From: CAIJXB01 sp964439595
GTDB taxonomy: Bacteria > Chlamydiota > Chlamydiia > Chlamydiales > Rhabdochlamydiaceae
Length of the DNA stretch: 64,000 nt
NCBI GenBank assembly: GCA_964439595.1
Contig: CAYTOK010000003.1
Coordinates: 83,603-147,602, forward strand
Reading direction: 5' to 3'
Of the stretch, positions 45,046 through 54,340 are shown piece after piece. A program made the translations under genes and the position numbers. Position 1 is the first letter of the stretch, and each line of letters starts with the position of its first letter. Below the pieces are notes generated by a model. The model did not search any database, was not told the origin of the DNA, and was given only the letters and a program-made list of their open reading frames with translations.

Positions 45046-46551
45046 TTAATCCGATACTGATTTTTGCTTTTGAGACGAGTGTTTTTGTATAAACTCCCAG
45101 TCTTTAGTCCTGCTCGATAAAACTTCTATTTTTCTAAAGGTGTTCTTTTGTAAAAGTTCGCGTGTTAAGTCAACTTTTTGATGAATAAGGGCATCTTGTA
45201 ATAGGGTAACACGTATGTGATCTCCCAGAGAAATTTCTAAGACAGAGTCTTTTACCGCTAAAACATTTTGTAAAGGAGTGAGAATTTGAGAGGGTATGGG
45301 CTTGCCTTCCCTAACGCTTTTAGTTGCTTGAAAGAGCTGAACAACTTCTATAGGCAGCCCATTTTTCTCTAGTCCTTCTAGAAAGGCTATATCTATTTCT
45401 GTAATCGGATCTCCTTCTAGAAGTTTTTTATACGGAAGTTCAAAAGCTTTATGAAGGAAAAAAACAAGGGGGAGTGTTTTTTGATAGGGGTTAGTGGAGG
45501 AGAAATGTTCATTGAGTAAAGAGAGAGCTTTATCGCTAAATTGTTTTTTAGCAAAGTTTTCATAAAATTCTGTCGTAGTAGCTAGGAGGGCTAGGCCGCT
45601 ACTCCAGAAATAGGCGTCATTGCCTAAAACAAACTCGTGGTAAAGAGGGAGAGTTTTAGCTAGGCGATCTCTAGTTGCCATTTGTGTAAGTAAGTCACTT
45701 GTTCGTAGAGCCTCTCCATGGAAAAAGAGACCAGTTTTTTCTAGATGAAGTTTTGCTTTTTCGCGATAGGTAGAAGTGTCTCCTCTAATATCGGTTAAGC
45801 AGATCATCGCATTTATGGAGTCTAGGGAGGGTTTTTCTAGTAAGAATTTTCCATGAATGAGATCGTTTTTTAGAGAGTCTAGTATATAAGCAAGCGTTAT
45901 TTGCCCTAAGAAAACATGGTATAAATGAAATTCGGCCCCTGTAACAAGCGTACCTTGTTCAATGATATTGACTAAGGTTGAAAAATCTTCTGAAAATTTT
46001 TTACTCTTAGCCTCTGTAAATAAAGATTCATATTTGCGTTTTTCTAAGGATGTAATAAAAGAAAGAATTTCTTTGTTATTTGAGTAGCCAACGTCATGGA
46101 AAAGAGCAGCGGTAACTGTAAGAAGGATGGATTTAGGATCTTTGACTTCTTTATTTTTAAAAGCCTGCGTCATTATTTGCGTGGTTGCGAGCGTAACTTC
46201 TAGGGAGTGTTGAATGTCATGGTAATAGATTTCTAGGTCGCCTAGCAAGTAGCTTAATTTATCTATGAGGATAGAGACATCTGTGGCAATTTCAGGGTCT
46301 ATACCACGCAAAAGATGGCAAATAGCATTTTTTGTATTGGTATGCCCTTGGTAACAGTAGCTGTTTAATTCTTTTTGCACTTTAAGAAAGGCATTTTCGA
46401 TTTCTTGTAGCGAAATTTCTTTTTTTTGTGCCTTTTCTTGTAAGTTGTACACTGCCTTTGTATAGTCTTTTTCTAACTCTTGTAGGAAGCCTGCCTGAGC
46501 ATTAATAGAAAAAATAAGGCAGATAAGTAAGAGCGTTTTATATATTGTCAT
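45046..46551 (-). CDS. Exported HD-domain phosphohydrolase-like protein
   Basis: A 501-residue protein with a signal peptide (residues 1-20, INAQA cleavage) and an HD/PDEase-type domain: DIQHSLEVTLATT (first His), ALFHDVGYS (the HD pair), EFHLYHVFLGQ and LTDIRGD (last Asp), in the order seen in 3',5'-cyclic-nucleotide phosphodiesterase-like HD proteins. If exported, the domain would act in the periplasm, which is unusual for cyclic-nucleotide hydrolysis. Its ATG overlaps rsmA by 14 bases, making it the last gene of the rsmB-SurA-like-rsmA operon. Substrate unknown. Confidence 0.75.
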   Translation of the reverse strand: MTIYKTLLLICLIFSINAQAGFLQELEKDYTKAVYNLQEKAQKKEISLQEIENAFLKVQKELNSYCYQGHTNTKNAICHLLRGIDPEIATDVSILIDKLSYLLGDLEIYYHDIQHSLEVTLATTQIMTQAFKNKEVKDPKSILLTVTAALFHDVGYSNNKEILSFITSLEKRKYESLFTEAKSKKFSEDFSTLVNIIEQGTLVTGAEFHLYHVFLGQITLAYILDSLKNDLIHGKFLLEKPSLDSINAMICLTDIRGDTSTYREKAKLHLEKTGLFFHGEALRTSDLLTQMATRDRLAKTLPLYHEFVLGNDAYFWSSGLALLATTTEFYENFAKKQFSDKALSLLNEHFSSTNPYQKTLPLVFFLHKAFELPYKKLLEGDPITEIDIAFLEGLEKNGLPIEVVQLFQATKSVREGKPIPSQILTPLQNVLAVKDSVLEISLGDHIRVTLLQDALIHQKVDLTRELLQKNTFRKIEVLSSRTKDWEFIQKHSSQKQKSVSD

Positions 46552-47404
46552 TTTGCTGGAGTAAAGGTAAAAGATCTTCTGATAGGGTGATAAACTGAGC
46601 TAGGGATAATTCTTCGGGTCTACAAAGAGGATTGATTTTTTCTTTTAGTAAAACTTGCTCTATAAGAGCTGAGGGAAGGATCTCTTTTAAGGATGTTTTA
46701 AGCATTTTACGACGTTTTCCAAACGATGTTCTTATCAGCTCGAATAAAAAATCTTGGTTACTGACAGGTGGCGGCGTTTGTAGATGAAAATGAATTACAG
46801 CCGATTTTACAGAGGGTTTTGGAAGAAAACAAGTAGGCTCTACCGTAAATCCATAAGTCATTTTTGTGAAAAATTGTAAGAAAAGGCTTAGAGAGTTATA
46901 TTCTTCTTCGCCCGCCTTAGCTATGCATCTTTCTGCAACTTCTTTTTGGACCATAACAACGACATCAGAAAGTAGATGGTGAAGAGGTACTAATTTTGTG
47001 AGAATGGGTGTTGTTATATGGTAGGGAAGATTCGCAATGACCTTTGCTTTTTTCCCCGAAGAAAGGTTTTTTTGTAAAAAACTTTCTAAGGGAAAATCTA
47101 AAAAGTCTTCTATGAAAATTTGTAGTGTATTTTCGTCGGGGCATAGTCTTCTTAGCAATCTGCCTAAATTGGGATCTTTTTCTACTGCGCAAACGCGACA
47201 TCCCATTTTTAAAAACGCTTCTGTTAAAGCTCCAGGTCCAGGCCCTATTTCTAGTATAAAGTCTTCAGAGGAAACTTTGGCTTCTTTCAGAATTTTGTGG
47301 ACGATGTTTTCGTCGACAAGAAAATTTTGAGAAGCACTTTTTTTAGCGTGCAGTTCATGTTCTGTAAGAAACGCAATGAGATTTTTTGGGTGGCTAATGC
47401 TCAT
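46538..47404 (-). CDS. rsmA: 16S rRNA (adenine-1518/1519-N6)-dimethyltransferase
   Basis: KsgA-family enzyme that dimethylates two adjacent adenosines near the 3' end of 16S rRNA. The 288-residue protein has SQNFLVDENIVHKIL, the SAM motif LEIGPGPGALTEAFL, and the catalytic NLPYHITTPIL. Start ATG overlaps the SurA-like stop by 4 bases. The rsmA/CT355-like pairing also occurs in C. trachomatis (CT354-355), but there it lies elsewhere, so the pair has moved as a unit. Confidence 0.96.
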   Translation of the reverse strand: MSISHPKNLIAFLTEHELHAKKSASQNFLVDENIVHKILKEAKVSSEDFILEIGPGPGALTEAFLKMGCRVCAVEKDPNLGRLLRRLCPDENTLQIFIEDFLDFPLESFLQKNLSSGKKAKVIANLPYHITTPILTKLVPLHHLLSDVVVMVQKEVAERCIAKAGEEEYNSLSLFLQFFTKMTYGFTVEPTCFLPKPSVKSAVIHFHLQTPPPVSNQDFLFELIRTSFGKRRKMLKTSLKEILPSALIEQVLLKEKINPLCRPEELSLAQFITLSEDLLPLLQQNDNI

Positions 47405-48480
47405 TGAAGTGAAAAAGGTTGGAACCCTGACGGGATATTTTCTTCTAAATTTTTAGCATCAAAGCCATAGCGAGATCTTAATTTGCTTATATATTCGTGA
47501 GATTGTTTTTCTACAGCTGCTTGTACAAGAGCGTCGTGCAGCTTATCTTGCATGAGTCTAAAGCTAGGGGTTGGAGTTTTTGTATGGTTGATAAGGCGAA
47601 AAATACGATAAACCTCTCCTTGTCCACCTTTGCTCACTTGCTTAACTGGTTTACTAAGAGCATTATTTGTAAGGGATAGTAAAATATCTTTATAAGCAGC
47701 TGAAATGTTTTTAACATCTGCTTTTATAGGGTCAGAAAGAGTGATGGTAAATGGAGAGGACTCTCCATTTTCTAGTTCAGGATTTACTGTTTTTACCTCT
47801 TCTATAACTTCAGACAGGCGAGAGGGAGCTTCGTGGCAGAGCGTAAAGGTTTTTTCAGCAATGGCCTTTGCGACTTCTTCTGTTTTAGCTTTTATAGACA
47901 CTACTTGATATTCCCATTCTTCTTTTGCTGGATTTTTTTCACAGTAGCTCTTGTATGCAGAGCGGACATCGGGAATATTTACTGCCGTAAGTGCTTTAGC
48001 GTGTATTTTAAACCAAGTCATCCTTTGCACTACGATTTCTGAGTGAACCATAGTTTTAGCTTCTTCATAACTAAGACCTAACTTGTCAAGGGAAGCCATG
48101 ACGTTTGGGCCGAATTTTTCTAGTAGGGATTCTCTTACCTCGGCATCTGTCACTTTTAGCTCCATTTTTTCCGCGTCAGCTAAAATAAGCTCGTGGTCGA
48201 TCATTTGGAGTAGTGTTTCCTTCCACTGAGAGGAAAAATATTGGTATTTTGCTTGAGGAGCATCAGCATATTGCGGGTAGTATTTATTGAAGTAGACTTC
48301 CATTTTTTTTGTGACATCTAATACGGAAAGCGTTTTACCGTTAACTTTTGCAAGAATTCGATTTTGGATAACAAGATGAGAAGGTTCCTGCATGGAAAAA
48401 TTTTGATTCGCTAAAGCAGAAGACATTTTTGTAAGCAATAAGAAAGAAACAGCGAGATAAAGGGTTTTTCTTTTGAGCAT
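47401..48480 (-). CDS. SurA-like periplasmic chaperone (CT355-like)
   Basis: A 359-residue exported protein: signal peptide (residues 1-24, SSALA), then a SurA N-terminal-type chaperone region (residues 38-165: RILAKVNGKTLSVLDVTKKM, LLQMIDHELILADAEKMELK, VTDAEVRESLLEKFG) and a C-terminal parvulin-like or interrupted domain ending SHEYISKLRSRYGFD. SurA escorts outer-membrane proteins across the periplasm. Isomerase residues cannot be confirmed, so it may be a chaperone only. Overlaps rsmA (ATGA); 56 bases after rsmB. Confidence 0.78.
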   Translation of the reverse strand: MLKRKTLYLAVSFLLLTKMSSALANQNFSMQEPSHLVIQNRILAKVNGKTLSVLDVTKKMEVYFNKYYPQYADAPQAKYQYFSSQWKETLLQMIDHELILADAEKMELKVTDAEVRESLLEKFGPNVMASLDKLGLSYEEAKTMVHSEIVVQRMTWFKIHAKALTAVNIPDVRSAYKSYCEKNPAKEEWEYQVVSIKAKTEEVAKAIAEKTFTLCHEAPSRLSEVIEEVKTVNPELENGESSPFTITLSDPIKADVKNISAAYKDILLSLTNNALSKPVKQVSKGGQGEVYRIFRLINHTKTPTPSFRLMQDKLHDALVQAAVEKQSHEYISKLRSRYGFDAKNLEENIPSGFQPFSLQ

Positions 48481-48536
48481 AATGGTATAAACCTAATTTT
48501 TGGTGTCAGTTTAGAAAAATGGGAGTATAGCAAATC

Positions 48537-49667
48537 TTAGCATTTCTGCAATACAACAGAGTAAAAACCATCCATTCCTCCTAGAGAAGGATAAGAAAAA
48601 AAAGCAGGGGATGTTCTTTTTACCGGAAGATTTTCCAGGAAATAGTTCGTTTGCTTTTCATTTTCTCTAGGGAAAATGCTACATGTTGAGTACACAATAT
48701 ACCCATTTGGCTTAACAAAGGTGAGAGCTTTAGTGAAGATCTCTCTTTGCAGTAAAAGTGTTTCTTGCAAAGCTTTTATGTCGAATTTCCATTTCATATC
48801 AGGGTTTCTTCGTAAAGTCCCGGATCCACTACAAGGGACATCTGCTAGCACCCAATCCATTTTCCCGTGAAGGTTGTTTTTTTTTAGCTCTAGGGGATCA
48901 AGAACTTTAGCATTTTGTACCCCGGCTCTTTTTAGCCGTTTTTTTGCCTCTCCTAAAGGATAGGCTCTTGTGTCATGTAAGTAGAGCTGCCCTTTTCCTC
49001 TCATTTGCGGGGCAATGGCCAAAGATTTACCCCCGGAGCCTGCGCAGTAATCGAGGAAATGGTCCCCGGGTTTTACTTTTACCTCTAAAGATACTAATTG
49101 ACTAGCCTCATCTTGTACTTCAAAGAGACCCTCTTTGAATTCAGGAAGGATAAGAAAATTGACTCTTTTGGCAAAGTGAATTGCGTGGGGGGATTCTGTG
49201 CCTAATCTAATTTCTTGGTGTTTTTCTAGGCGTTCGGCTAGGTTTTCTCTTGTGGTTTTAATCGTATTAGTGCGGATTGTTGTGGGGGCGGGAAAATTAG
49301 ATTGTATGCAAAAATCTAGAGCTTTTGCGCTGCCTAGCTCTTCTACTAGAAAATCAAAGTATGTTTGAGGGAAGCTGACTCTTATATGCTGGGGAATAGA
49401 GTCATCTGTCAGGTATTTTTCAGGATCTAAAGTTTCTAGAACCGCAATTTGATGTTCTGTTGATAGGTCTTCTTGGCAGAGGTGTCGAATTAAAGATCTC
49501 CATCTGATCATTTTATAAATGCTTTCGGCTAAAAATTTTCTATCGTGTGAGCCAACTGCTTTATTAGTTTTGAAATAATTTTTTAGAAAAAGATCTAAGG
49601 GGAGAGATTGCTTGACAAAACCTTCTAAAATAGAGGTTAAATGGTAGTTTCTAAATTTAGATGACAT
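48537..49667 (-). CDS. rsmB: 16S rRNA (cytosine-5-)-methyltransferase, RsmB/Fmu family
   Basis: SAM-dependent m5C methyltransferase of the NOL1/NOP2/Sun family. After a NusB-like N-terminal region, the catalytic domain shows FLDYCAGSGGKSLAIAPQMRG, the Cys motif VLADVPCSGSGTLRRNPD, and the second Cys in IVYSTCSIFPRENE. The frame extends to 49715, but ATG 49667 follows GGGAG and gives 376 residues, and it is 20 bases after a strong promoter. Matches CT553 beside dacF. First gene of a four-gene minus-strand operon. Confidence 0.92.
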   Translation of the reverse strand: MSSKFRNYHLTSILEGFVKQSLPLDLFLKNYFKTNKAVGSHDRKFLAESIYKMIRWRSLIRHLCQEDLSTEHQIAVLETLDPEKYLTDDSIPQHIRVSFPQTYFDFLVEELGSAKALDFCIQSNFPAPTTIRTNTIKTTRENLAERLEKHQEIRLGTESPHAIHFAKRVNFLILPEFKEGLFEVQDEASQLVSLEVKVKPGDHFLDYCAGSGGKSLAIAPQMRGKGQLYLHDTRAYPLGEAKKRLKRAGVQNAKVLDPLELKKNNLHGKMDWVLADVPCSGSGTLRRNPDMKWKFDIKALQETLLLQREIFTKALTFVKPNGYIVYSTCSIFPRENEKQTNYFLENLPVKRTSPAFFSYPSLGGMDGFYSVVLQKC

Positions 49668-49687
49668 ATTCTCCCTGGGTTGCGTAT

Positions 49688-49715
49688 AGCATAACAGGTT
49701 TTTGTGCATTGTCAA
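49688..49715 (-). promoter_or_regulatory. Strong promoter of the rsmB operon
   Basis: Minus-strand perfect TTGACA (49715-49710), 16-base spacer, TATGCT (49693-49688) with an upstream TGT that makes an extended -10 element. The rsmB ATG is 20 bases downstream, consistent with a short leader. Confidence 0.6.
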
Positions 49716-49805
49716 GATTGCTTTTTTGTATTTTTAAGTAGAGATTTGTTTTAATATCGTATTTCTGGCAATGTGCAATGTAGTGTAAAAAATAAAGAGG
49801 TTTTT

Positions 49806-50276
49806 ATGAGTGCATTGCAAGGTATTGTAGCTTTTATAGGAAGAGTTTTGCTAAGTGCGTTTTTTGTCTGGTCCGCAGTAGGGCAAATGATGGATTATGC
49901 TGCTATAGAAGCAAATTTTTTAACGAATATAAGTAGATGGCTGATTCTTTATCCAAATCAGGAAGTAATAGGAGTTTTTGTAGAGCAAATCCAGGAGTCG
50001 TTTTCTTGGATTTTACTTACCTCTCTTGTGATGAAGTTGCTAGGTTCTTTTATGTGCATTTTAGGATGGAAAGTGCGCTTTGGTGCTTTCTTGCTTTTTG
50101 TGGTTCTTCTTGCATCCAATGTATTTATGCATGATTTTTGGCACTTGGATGGAGTGCAGCAAGGATTAGAGTTATCTATATTTATTAGTAATAGTGCTAT
50201 TTTAGGGGGACTGCTTGTTGTTTTGGCTTTTGGAAAGGGATCTCAAAAAGCTTTGCCTTCTTCTAAAAAAGATTGA
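49806..50276 (+). CDS. DoxX-family membrane protein
   Basis: A 156-residue inner-membrane protein with four hydrophobic segments (FIGRVLLSAFFVWSAVGQMM; ILLTSLVMKLLGSFMCILG; FGAFLLFVVLLASNVFMHDF; FISNSAILGGLLVVLAFG), the DoxX layout. The MHDFWHLDG motif after the third segment is typical of DoxX proteins. ATG 49806 has AAAGAGG upstream; the open frame from 49773 is rejected. Related proteins contribute to redox homeostasis at the membrane, but the role here is unknown. The lnt frame starts within its 3' end. Confidence 0.8.
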   Translation: MSALQGIVAFIGRVLLSAFFVWSAVGQMMDYAAIEANFLTNISRWLILYPNQEVIGVFVEQIQESFSWILLTSLVMKLLGSFMCILGWKVRFGAFLLFVVLLASNVFMHDFWHLDGVQQGLELSIFISNSAILGGLLVVLAFGKGSQKALPSSKKD

Positions 50277-51900
50277 TATTTTATTTTTTTTAACCCAACT
50301 ACTTAGTGCAGCTGTAGTTGGGTTAGGTCAGCCTGCCCACTATTCCTTTCTTGGTATATTAATCTCTTCTATTGGTTTTGCAGTTCACTGGCGATCTTTA
50401 GATGGTTTTTCTTCCAAAACTGCAGAAAGAGTTTCTTTTTTTTGGTTTTTTATTGTCCAACTTTTTCAGCTATCTTGGATGACAGCTATTGAATATCAAG
50501 GCTTTTGCTTTTTATTAGTCTATTTTGGTCTTGCCGCTGGAATGGCGTTGCAGTTTGCTTTTTTTACAAGACAAATTCATAGAATGTCTAGTTTGTCTTA
50601 TAAGGCGATTCTTATGCTGTCGTCTTGCTGGGTTTTATTAGAGTGGAGTCGTCTTTATTTTTTTTGTGGTTTTTCTTTTAATTTTTTAGGAGTTTTTTTA
50701 AGCTCTAATTCTCTATCTTTGCAAATGGCCTCTTTAGGAGGGGTTTTGGGGCTGTCTTTTTGGGTGGTATTTACTAACCTATTTGCGTTGAAGGTGCTGC
50801 GTTTTGATCGACGCTTTCGTTGCTTTGCTTTATGGGGTATTATTGCTTTACTTCCCTATATATACGGAGGGGTGTCCATATCTGTACATGATGGTTTGGC
50901 AGCAAGAGCAAATCAACGCCAATATGACATTGTTTTGTTGCAGACAGGACTTACCCCTTCAGAGAAATATCCTTTATATAAAAGAGAAATGGATTTCATT
51001 ATGCCGTTGCAGCAGTGGAAATCTATTTTGCAAGAATTAGTGCAATATACCGGAAAAACAATAGATTTAGTAGTGCTTCCTGAAGCAGTTGTTCCTTTTG
51101 GGTTAGAGAAAAGAGTATATGATAAAAGCGCTGTAAAAGAACTATTTCTTTTTTATTTTGGCTCTTCTGTAGAAAAAGATTTTCCTATAGATTCTTTTTC
51201 CAAAGTGTCGAATTTGTATTTTTTACAAACCCTTGCTTCTTTTTTAAATACAGAAGTTGCAGCAGGGCTCGACTACCAGAAGGAAGGCCTAAATTATAAT
51301 TCGGTGTTTTCTATTCCTCCAGGTTTTGCCCCTTATAAAAGGTACGATAAAAGGATCCTGTTACCCTTAGCTGAATATATGCCATTTACTTTTTTAAAAA
51401 ATGTAAGTCGCGTGTATGGTATTACTGAATTTTTTACTCCGGGGTCGCATTCTGAAGTTTTTGGAAAATTAGCCTGGACTCCTTCTATTTGTTATGAAGA
51501 GCTCTTTCCTTCTTTGCTTAGAGAAAGTAGAAATTTAGGGGCAAAGCTTTTTGTTAATTTTACTAATGATGCCTGGTACCCTCATTCAACTCTTGCTAAA
51601 CAGCATTTTACTCAAGGGTTGATTAGATCTGTAGAAAATGGAACCCCTTTAGTCCGTTCTTCAAATACCGGTGTCACTGGAGCAGTGGATAGTTTAGGGA
51701 GAACTATAAAAGTATTGGATGGGGAAGCTTTAGGTTCTATGCATATAAAGGTTCCTCAATACCACTACAAAACACTTTTTTCCTTAGTAGGAGATGCTCC
51801 TTTGATTGTCTTTTGCTTTTTGTGTGTTATATTTTGGTTTTTACAAGTTAGATTTTTGAAAGGGGGAGCGTTGGGAGTGTTTTTTAGAGTTAGAAGTTAA
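50215..51900 (+). CDS. lnt: Apolipoprotein N-acyltransferase
   Basis: Adds the third acyl chain to lipoproteins at the inner membrane. About 560 residues: six N-terminal membrane segments, then a nitrilase-like domain with the catalytic triad Glu (LVVLPEAVVPFG), Lys (RYDKRILLPLAEYMPF) and Cys (PSICYEELFP), and a final membrane segment (APLIVFCFLCVIFWFLQ). TTG 50215 is the first possible start and lies inside the doxX gene; a start nearer 50270 is possible, so the 5' end is uncertain by up to 20 codons. Corresponds to CT534 (cutE) ahead of lpxC. Confidence 0.92.
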   Translation: MLFWLLERDLKKLCLLLKKIDILFFLTQLLSAAVVGLGQPAHYSFLGILISSIGFAVHWRSLDGFSSKTAERVSFFWFFIVQLFQLSWMTAIEYQGFCFLLVYFGLAAGMALQFAFFTRQIHRMSSLSYKAILMLSSCWVLLEWSRLYFFCGFSFNFLGVFLSSNSLSLQMASLGGVLGLSFWVVFTNLFALKVLRFDRRFRCFALWGIIALLPYIYGGVSISVHDGLAARANQRQYDIVLLQTGLTPSEKYPLYKREMDFIMPLQQWKSILQELVQYTGKTIDLVVLPEAVVPFGLEKRVYDKSAVKELFLFYFGSSVEKDFPIDSFSKVSNLYFLQTLASFLNTEVAAGLDYQKEGLNYNSVFSIPPGFAPYKRYDKRILLPLAEYMPFTFLKNVSRVYGITEFFTPGSHSEVFGKLAWTPSICYEELFPSLLRESRNLGAKLFVNFTNDAWYPHSTLAKQHFTQGLIRSVENGTPLVRSSNTGVTGAVDSLGRTIKVLDGEALGSMHIKVPQYHYKTLFSLVGDAPLIVFCFLCVIFWFLQVRFLKGGALGVFFRVRS

Positions 51901-52093
51901 AAAATACTCCTATTGCAGCAACAGCAGAGTAAAAAATAGTTTTTGCTGGCGTCATACGAGACGTGGATGTCCTGAAATGCTGCGAAATATAGCTTGATAA
52001 AAATACGTCAAAAAGGGTAACTTTTTTAATTACTGTGTTTTTATTTTGCATTTTTTGACAAGTGCATCTGGAAGTATAACAATAGAGGTTAAA

Positions 52094-52969
52094 GTGTCCC
52101 ACCCCGATGCCTGTGTAGTGAAATTAAAACCAACGTATACAATCCAAAGAAAAGTGACAAGAAAGGGGATTGGGCTGTTTACCGGGAAGGAATCTGAGAT
52201 AACCTTGGCCCCATTACCAGAAGGCTCTGGCGTTTTCTTTCAAAGATTAGATCTGCCAGGCTCTCCTAAATTTCCGTTGGGATTATCTTTAGTGCAAGGG
52301 ACCCCTCGTTGTACTATCGTGGGTGACTCTTTATTTTCTGTGCAAACTGTAGAACATTTGATGGCTGCATTGAATGCGTTTGATATGAATAACCTTCTTA
52401 TTCAACTTTCAGGTCCCGAGGTCCCAATTTTTGATGGGAGTGCTCTTTCTTTTGTAGAGATGATAGAAGAGGGGGGGGTGATTTCTTTAGGGGAAAAAGA
52501 AGTATTTTTTTTGCAAAAACCTCTTTTTGTGTCCAAAGGAGATACTCACCTTGTAGCTCTTCCTTCAGAAGAATTTAGGATTAGTTATACACTTCATTAT
52601 CCATCTTCAGATTGTATTGGGACCCAGTTTTACTCAGTAGTTGTGGGTAAAGATACTTTTATTAAGGAAATCGCCCCCTGTAGAACGTTTTCTGTATACG
52701 AAGAAGTAGCTCCCTTAATAGAAAAAGGTTTTTTAAAAGGGGGAAATTTGGATAATGCAGTGGTTATTAAAGATAATCAAGTGATGAACCCCGGAGGACT
52801 TCGGTTGCCGGGTGAGATGGTCAGGCATAAAATCTTGGATATGATTGGAGATTTATATTTAATGGGGGTCTCTTTTTCTGCGCATATTTTAGCTATTCGA
52901 TCAGGTCATCATGCGAATAACATGCTAGCTAATGAGTTATTAAACTATTTTAAAAAGGGGAGTGTATAA
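52094..52969 (+). CDS. lpxC: UDP-3-O-acyl-N-acetylglucosamine deacetylase
   Basis: Zinc amidase, the committed step of lipid A synthesis. Seen: RKGIGLFTGKESEITLAP, the zinc His in SVQTVEHLMAALNAF, VRHKILDMIGDLYLMG (second zinc site) and IRSGHHANNMLANELL (C-terminal His). The frame is open from TTG 52046, but GTG 52094 is preceded by AGAGG at a good distance and gives 291 residues. The stop overlaps the fabZ start (TAATG). First of lpxC-fabZ-lpxA-fmt, the conserved chlamydial order. Confidence 0.95.
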   Translation: MSHPDACVVKLKPTYTIQRKVTRKGIGLFTGKESEITLAPLPEGSGVFFQRLDLPGSPKFPLGLSLVQGTPRCTIVGDSLFSVQTVEHLMAALNAFDMNNLLIQLSGPEVPIFDGSALSFVEMIEEGGVISLGEKEVFFLQKPLFVSKGDTHLVALPSEEFRISYTLHYPSSDCIGTQFYSVVVGKDTFIKEIAPCRTFSVYEEVAPLIEKGFLKGGNLDNAVVIKDNQVMNPGGLRLPGEMVRHKILDMIGDLYLMGVSFSAHILAIRSGHHANNMLANELLNYFKKGSV

Positions 52970-53448
52970 TGGCGGAAGAGACACAAAGTCATTTTGCTGG
53001 GCGTCCTACTGTTTTTAATGCAAAAGAAATTGGTAAGATTTTACCTCATAGGTATCCTTTTTTACTTGTAGATAGGGTTGTTTACCTTAATTTAGAGGAA
53101 AATCGCATTATAGGACAAAAAAATGTCACTATGAATGAGCAGTTTTTTCAAGGACATTTCCCTGGAGCTCCTATTATGCCAGGTGTTCTTATTTTAGAAG
53201 CCCTTGCTCAAGTAGGAGGCATTCTTGTTCATCAAAAAGGGTTTGCTCATAAGATTGCCCTGCTATTAAACATGAGTCATGTGAAATTTCGAAAACCCGT
53301 AATTCCTGGTGATGTACTCATGCTTGAAGCCACGGGACTGCATTTTAGCAGCAGAGCGGGCAAGGTTGCCGTAAAGGCACTTGTGAATGACCAAGTTGCT
53401 GTTGAAGCAGAAATTTCTTATGCTTTAGTAGATAAAGAGCAGTTGTAG
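52969..53448 (+). CDS. fabZ: (3R)-hydroxyacyl-ACP dehydratase FabZ
   Basis: Dehydrates 3-hydroxyacyl-ACP in fatty acid elongation and competes with LpxA for the shared substrate. The 159-residue hot-dog protein contains LPHRYPFLLVDRV with the catalytic His, and GHFPGAPIMPGVLILEALAQ with the active-site Glu. ATG 52969 overlaps the lpxC stop, so production of LpxC, FabZ and LpxA is likely linked. Confidence 0.96.
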   Translation: MAEETQSHFAGRPTVFNAKEIGKILPHRYPFLLVDRVVYLNLEENRIIGQKNVTMNEQFFQGHFPGAPIMPGVLILEALAQVGGILVHQKGFAHKIALLLNMSHVKFRKPVIPGDVLMLEATGLHFSSRAGKVAVKALVNDQVAVEAEISYALVDKEQL

Positions 53449-53494
53449 AAGATAATTAATGAAGTATTAGAATTTTTTAAAGTTATGGATATAC

Positions 53495-54340
53495 ATGTCT
53501 AACATACATCCTTCTGCAGTAGTAGAGCCAGGTGCAAAGATTGGAAATAACGTAACAATCGAAGCTTATGCAATTATAAAAAAAACAGTAACACTTGAAG
53601 ACAATGTAGTAATCAAGTCGTTTGCTTATATTGACGGACATACGACAATTGGTGAAGGTACTGTAATATGGCCTTCTGCTAGTATTGGAACAAAGCCTCA
53701 AGATTTAAAATTTCGTGGGGAAAAGACCTATGTTATAATTGGTAAGCACTGCGAAATTAGGGAATTTGTCACCATAAATTCTTCTTGTCAGGAAGGGACC
53801 GTCGTAAAAATAGGCGATAACTGCCTTCTTATGGCTTACTCTCATGTTGCGCATAATTGTGAAGTGGGCAATAGAGTTATTATGGCAAATAACGCTACTT
53901 TAGCGGGTCATGTGATTGTTGAAGATAATGCTATTATCGGAGGGATGACCCCGATTCATCAGTTTTCTAGAATAGGAAGAAATTCTATGGTCGGCGGGTT
54001 TAGTCGTATCACTCACGATGTTCCTCCCTACACGATTGGGGCCGGTGTTCCTTATAAATTAGGAGGCATAAATCTCGTAGGTCTTAAGAGGCATGGATTT
54101 TCTTTAGAGGAAAGAAAGGCTTTGCATCAAGCTTTTAAAGTTACGTATCGTTCAGGAATGAATCTTTCCGATGCTCTTGATTTTATAGAAAAAAACATAC
54201 CTTTAACTGCACACGTAAACCATTGGATTTCTTTTTGCAGAAATTCCAAAAGAGGACTTATTGGAATCAGCGGAGCCGATCTTCTTTCTGGAGAAGAGGT
54301 GGGCGATTTAGAAGAAGTAGAAGGGGTGTTGCAACCTTGA
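53495..54340 (+). CDS. lpxA: UDP-N-acetylglucosamine O-acyltransferase
   Basis: First enzyme of lipid A synthesis. The 281-residue protein is a left-handed beta helix of hexapeptide repeats (IHPSAVVEPGAKIGNNVTIE and following) with the catalytic His in MAYSHVAHNCEVGN, then GGMTPIHQFSRIGRNSMVGG and a helical C-terminus. Forty-six bases separate it from fabZ. Its TGA overlaps the TTG start of fmt. Confidence 0.96.
   Translation: MSNIHPSAVVEPGAKIGNNVTIEAYAIIKKTVTLEDNVVIKSFAYIDGHTTIGEGTVIWPSASIGTKPQDLKFRGEKTYVIIGKHCEIREFVTINSSCQEGTVVKIGDNCLLMAYSHVAHNCEVGNRVIMANNATLAGHVIVEDNAIIGGMTPIHQFSRIGRNSMVGGFSRITHDVPPYTIGAGVPYKLGGINLVGLKRHGFSLEERKALHQAFKVTYRSGMNLSDALDFIEKNIPLTAHVNHWISFCRNSKRGLIGISGADLLSGEEVGDLEEVEGVLQP

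Noticed and set aside
51890..52102. 70-codon minus-strand frame between lnt and lpxC
   Set aside because: Antisense to both the lnt end and the lpxC leader, with no ribosome site and no hydrophobic or domain pattern.
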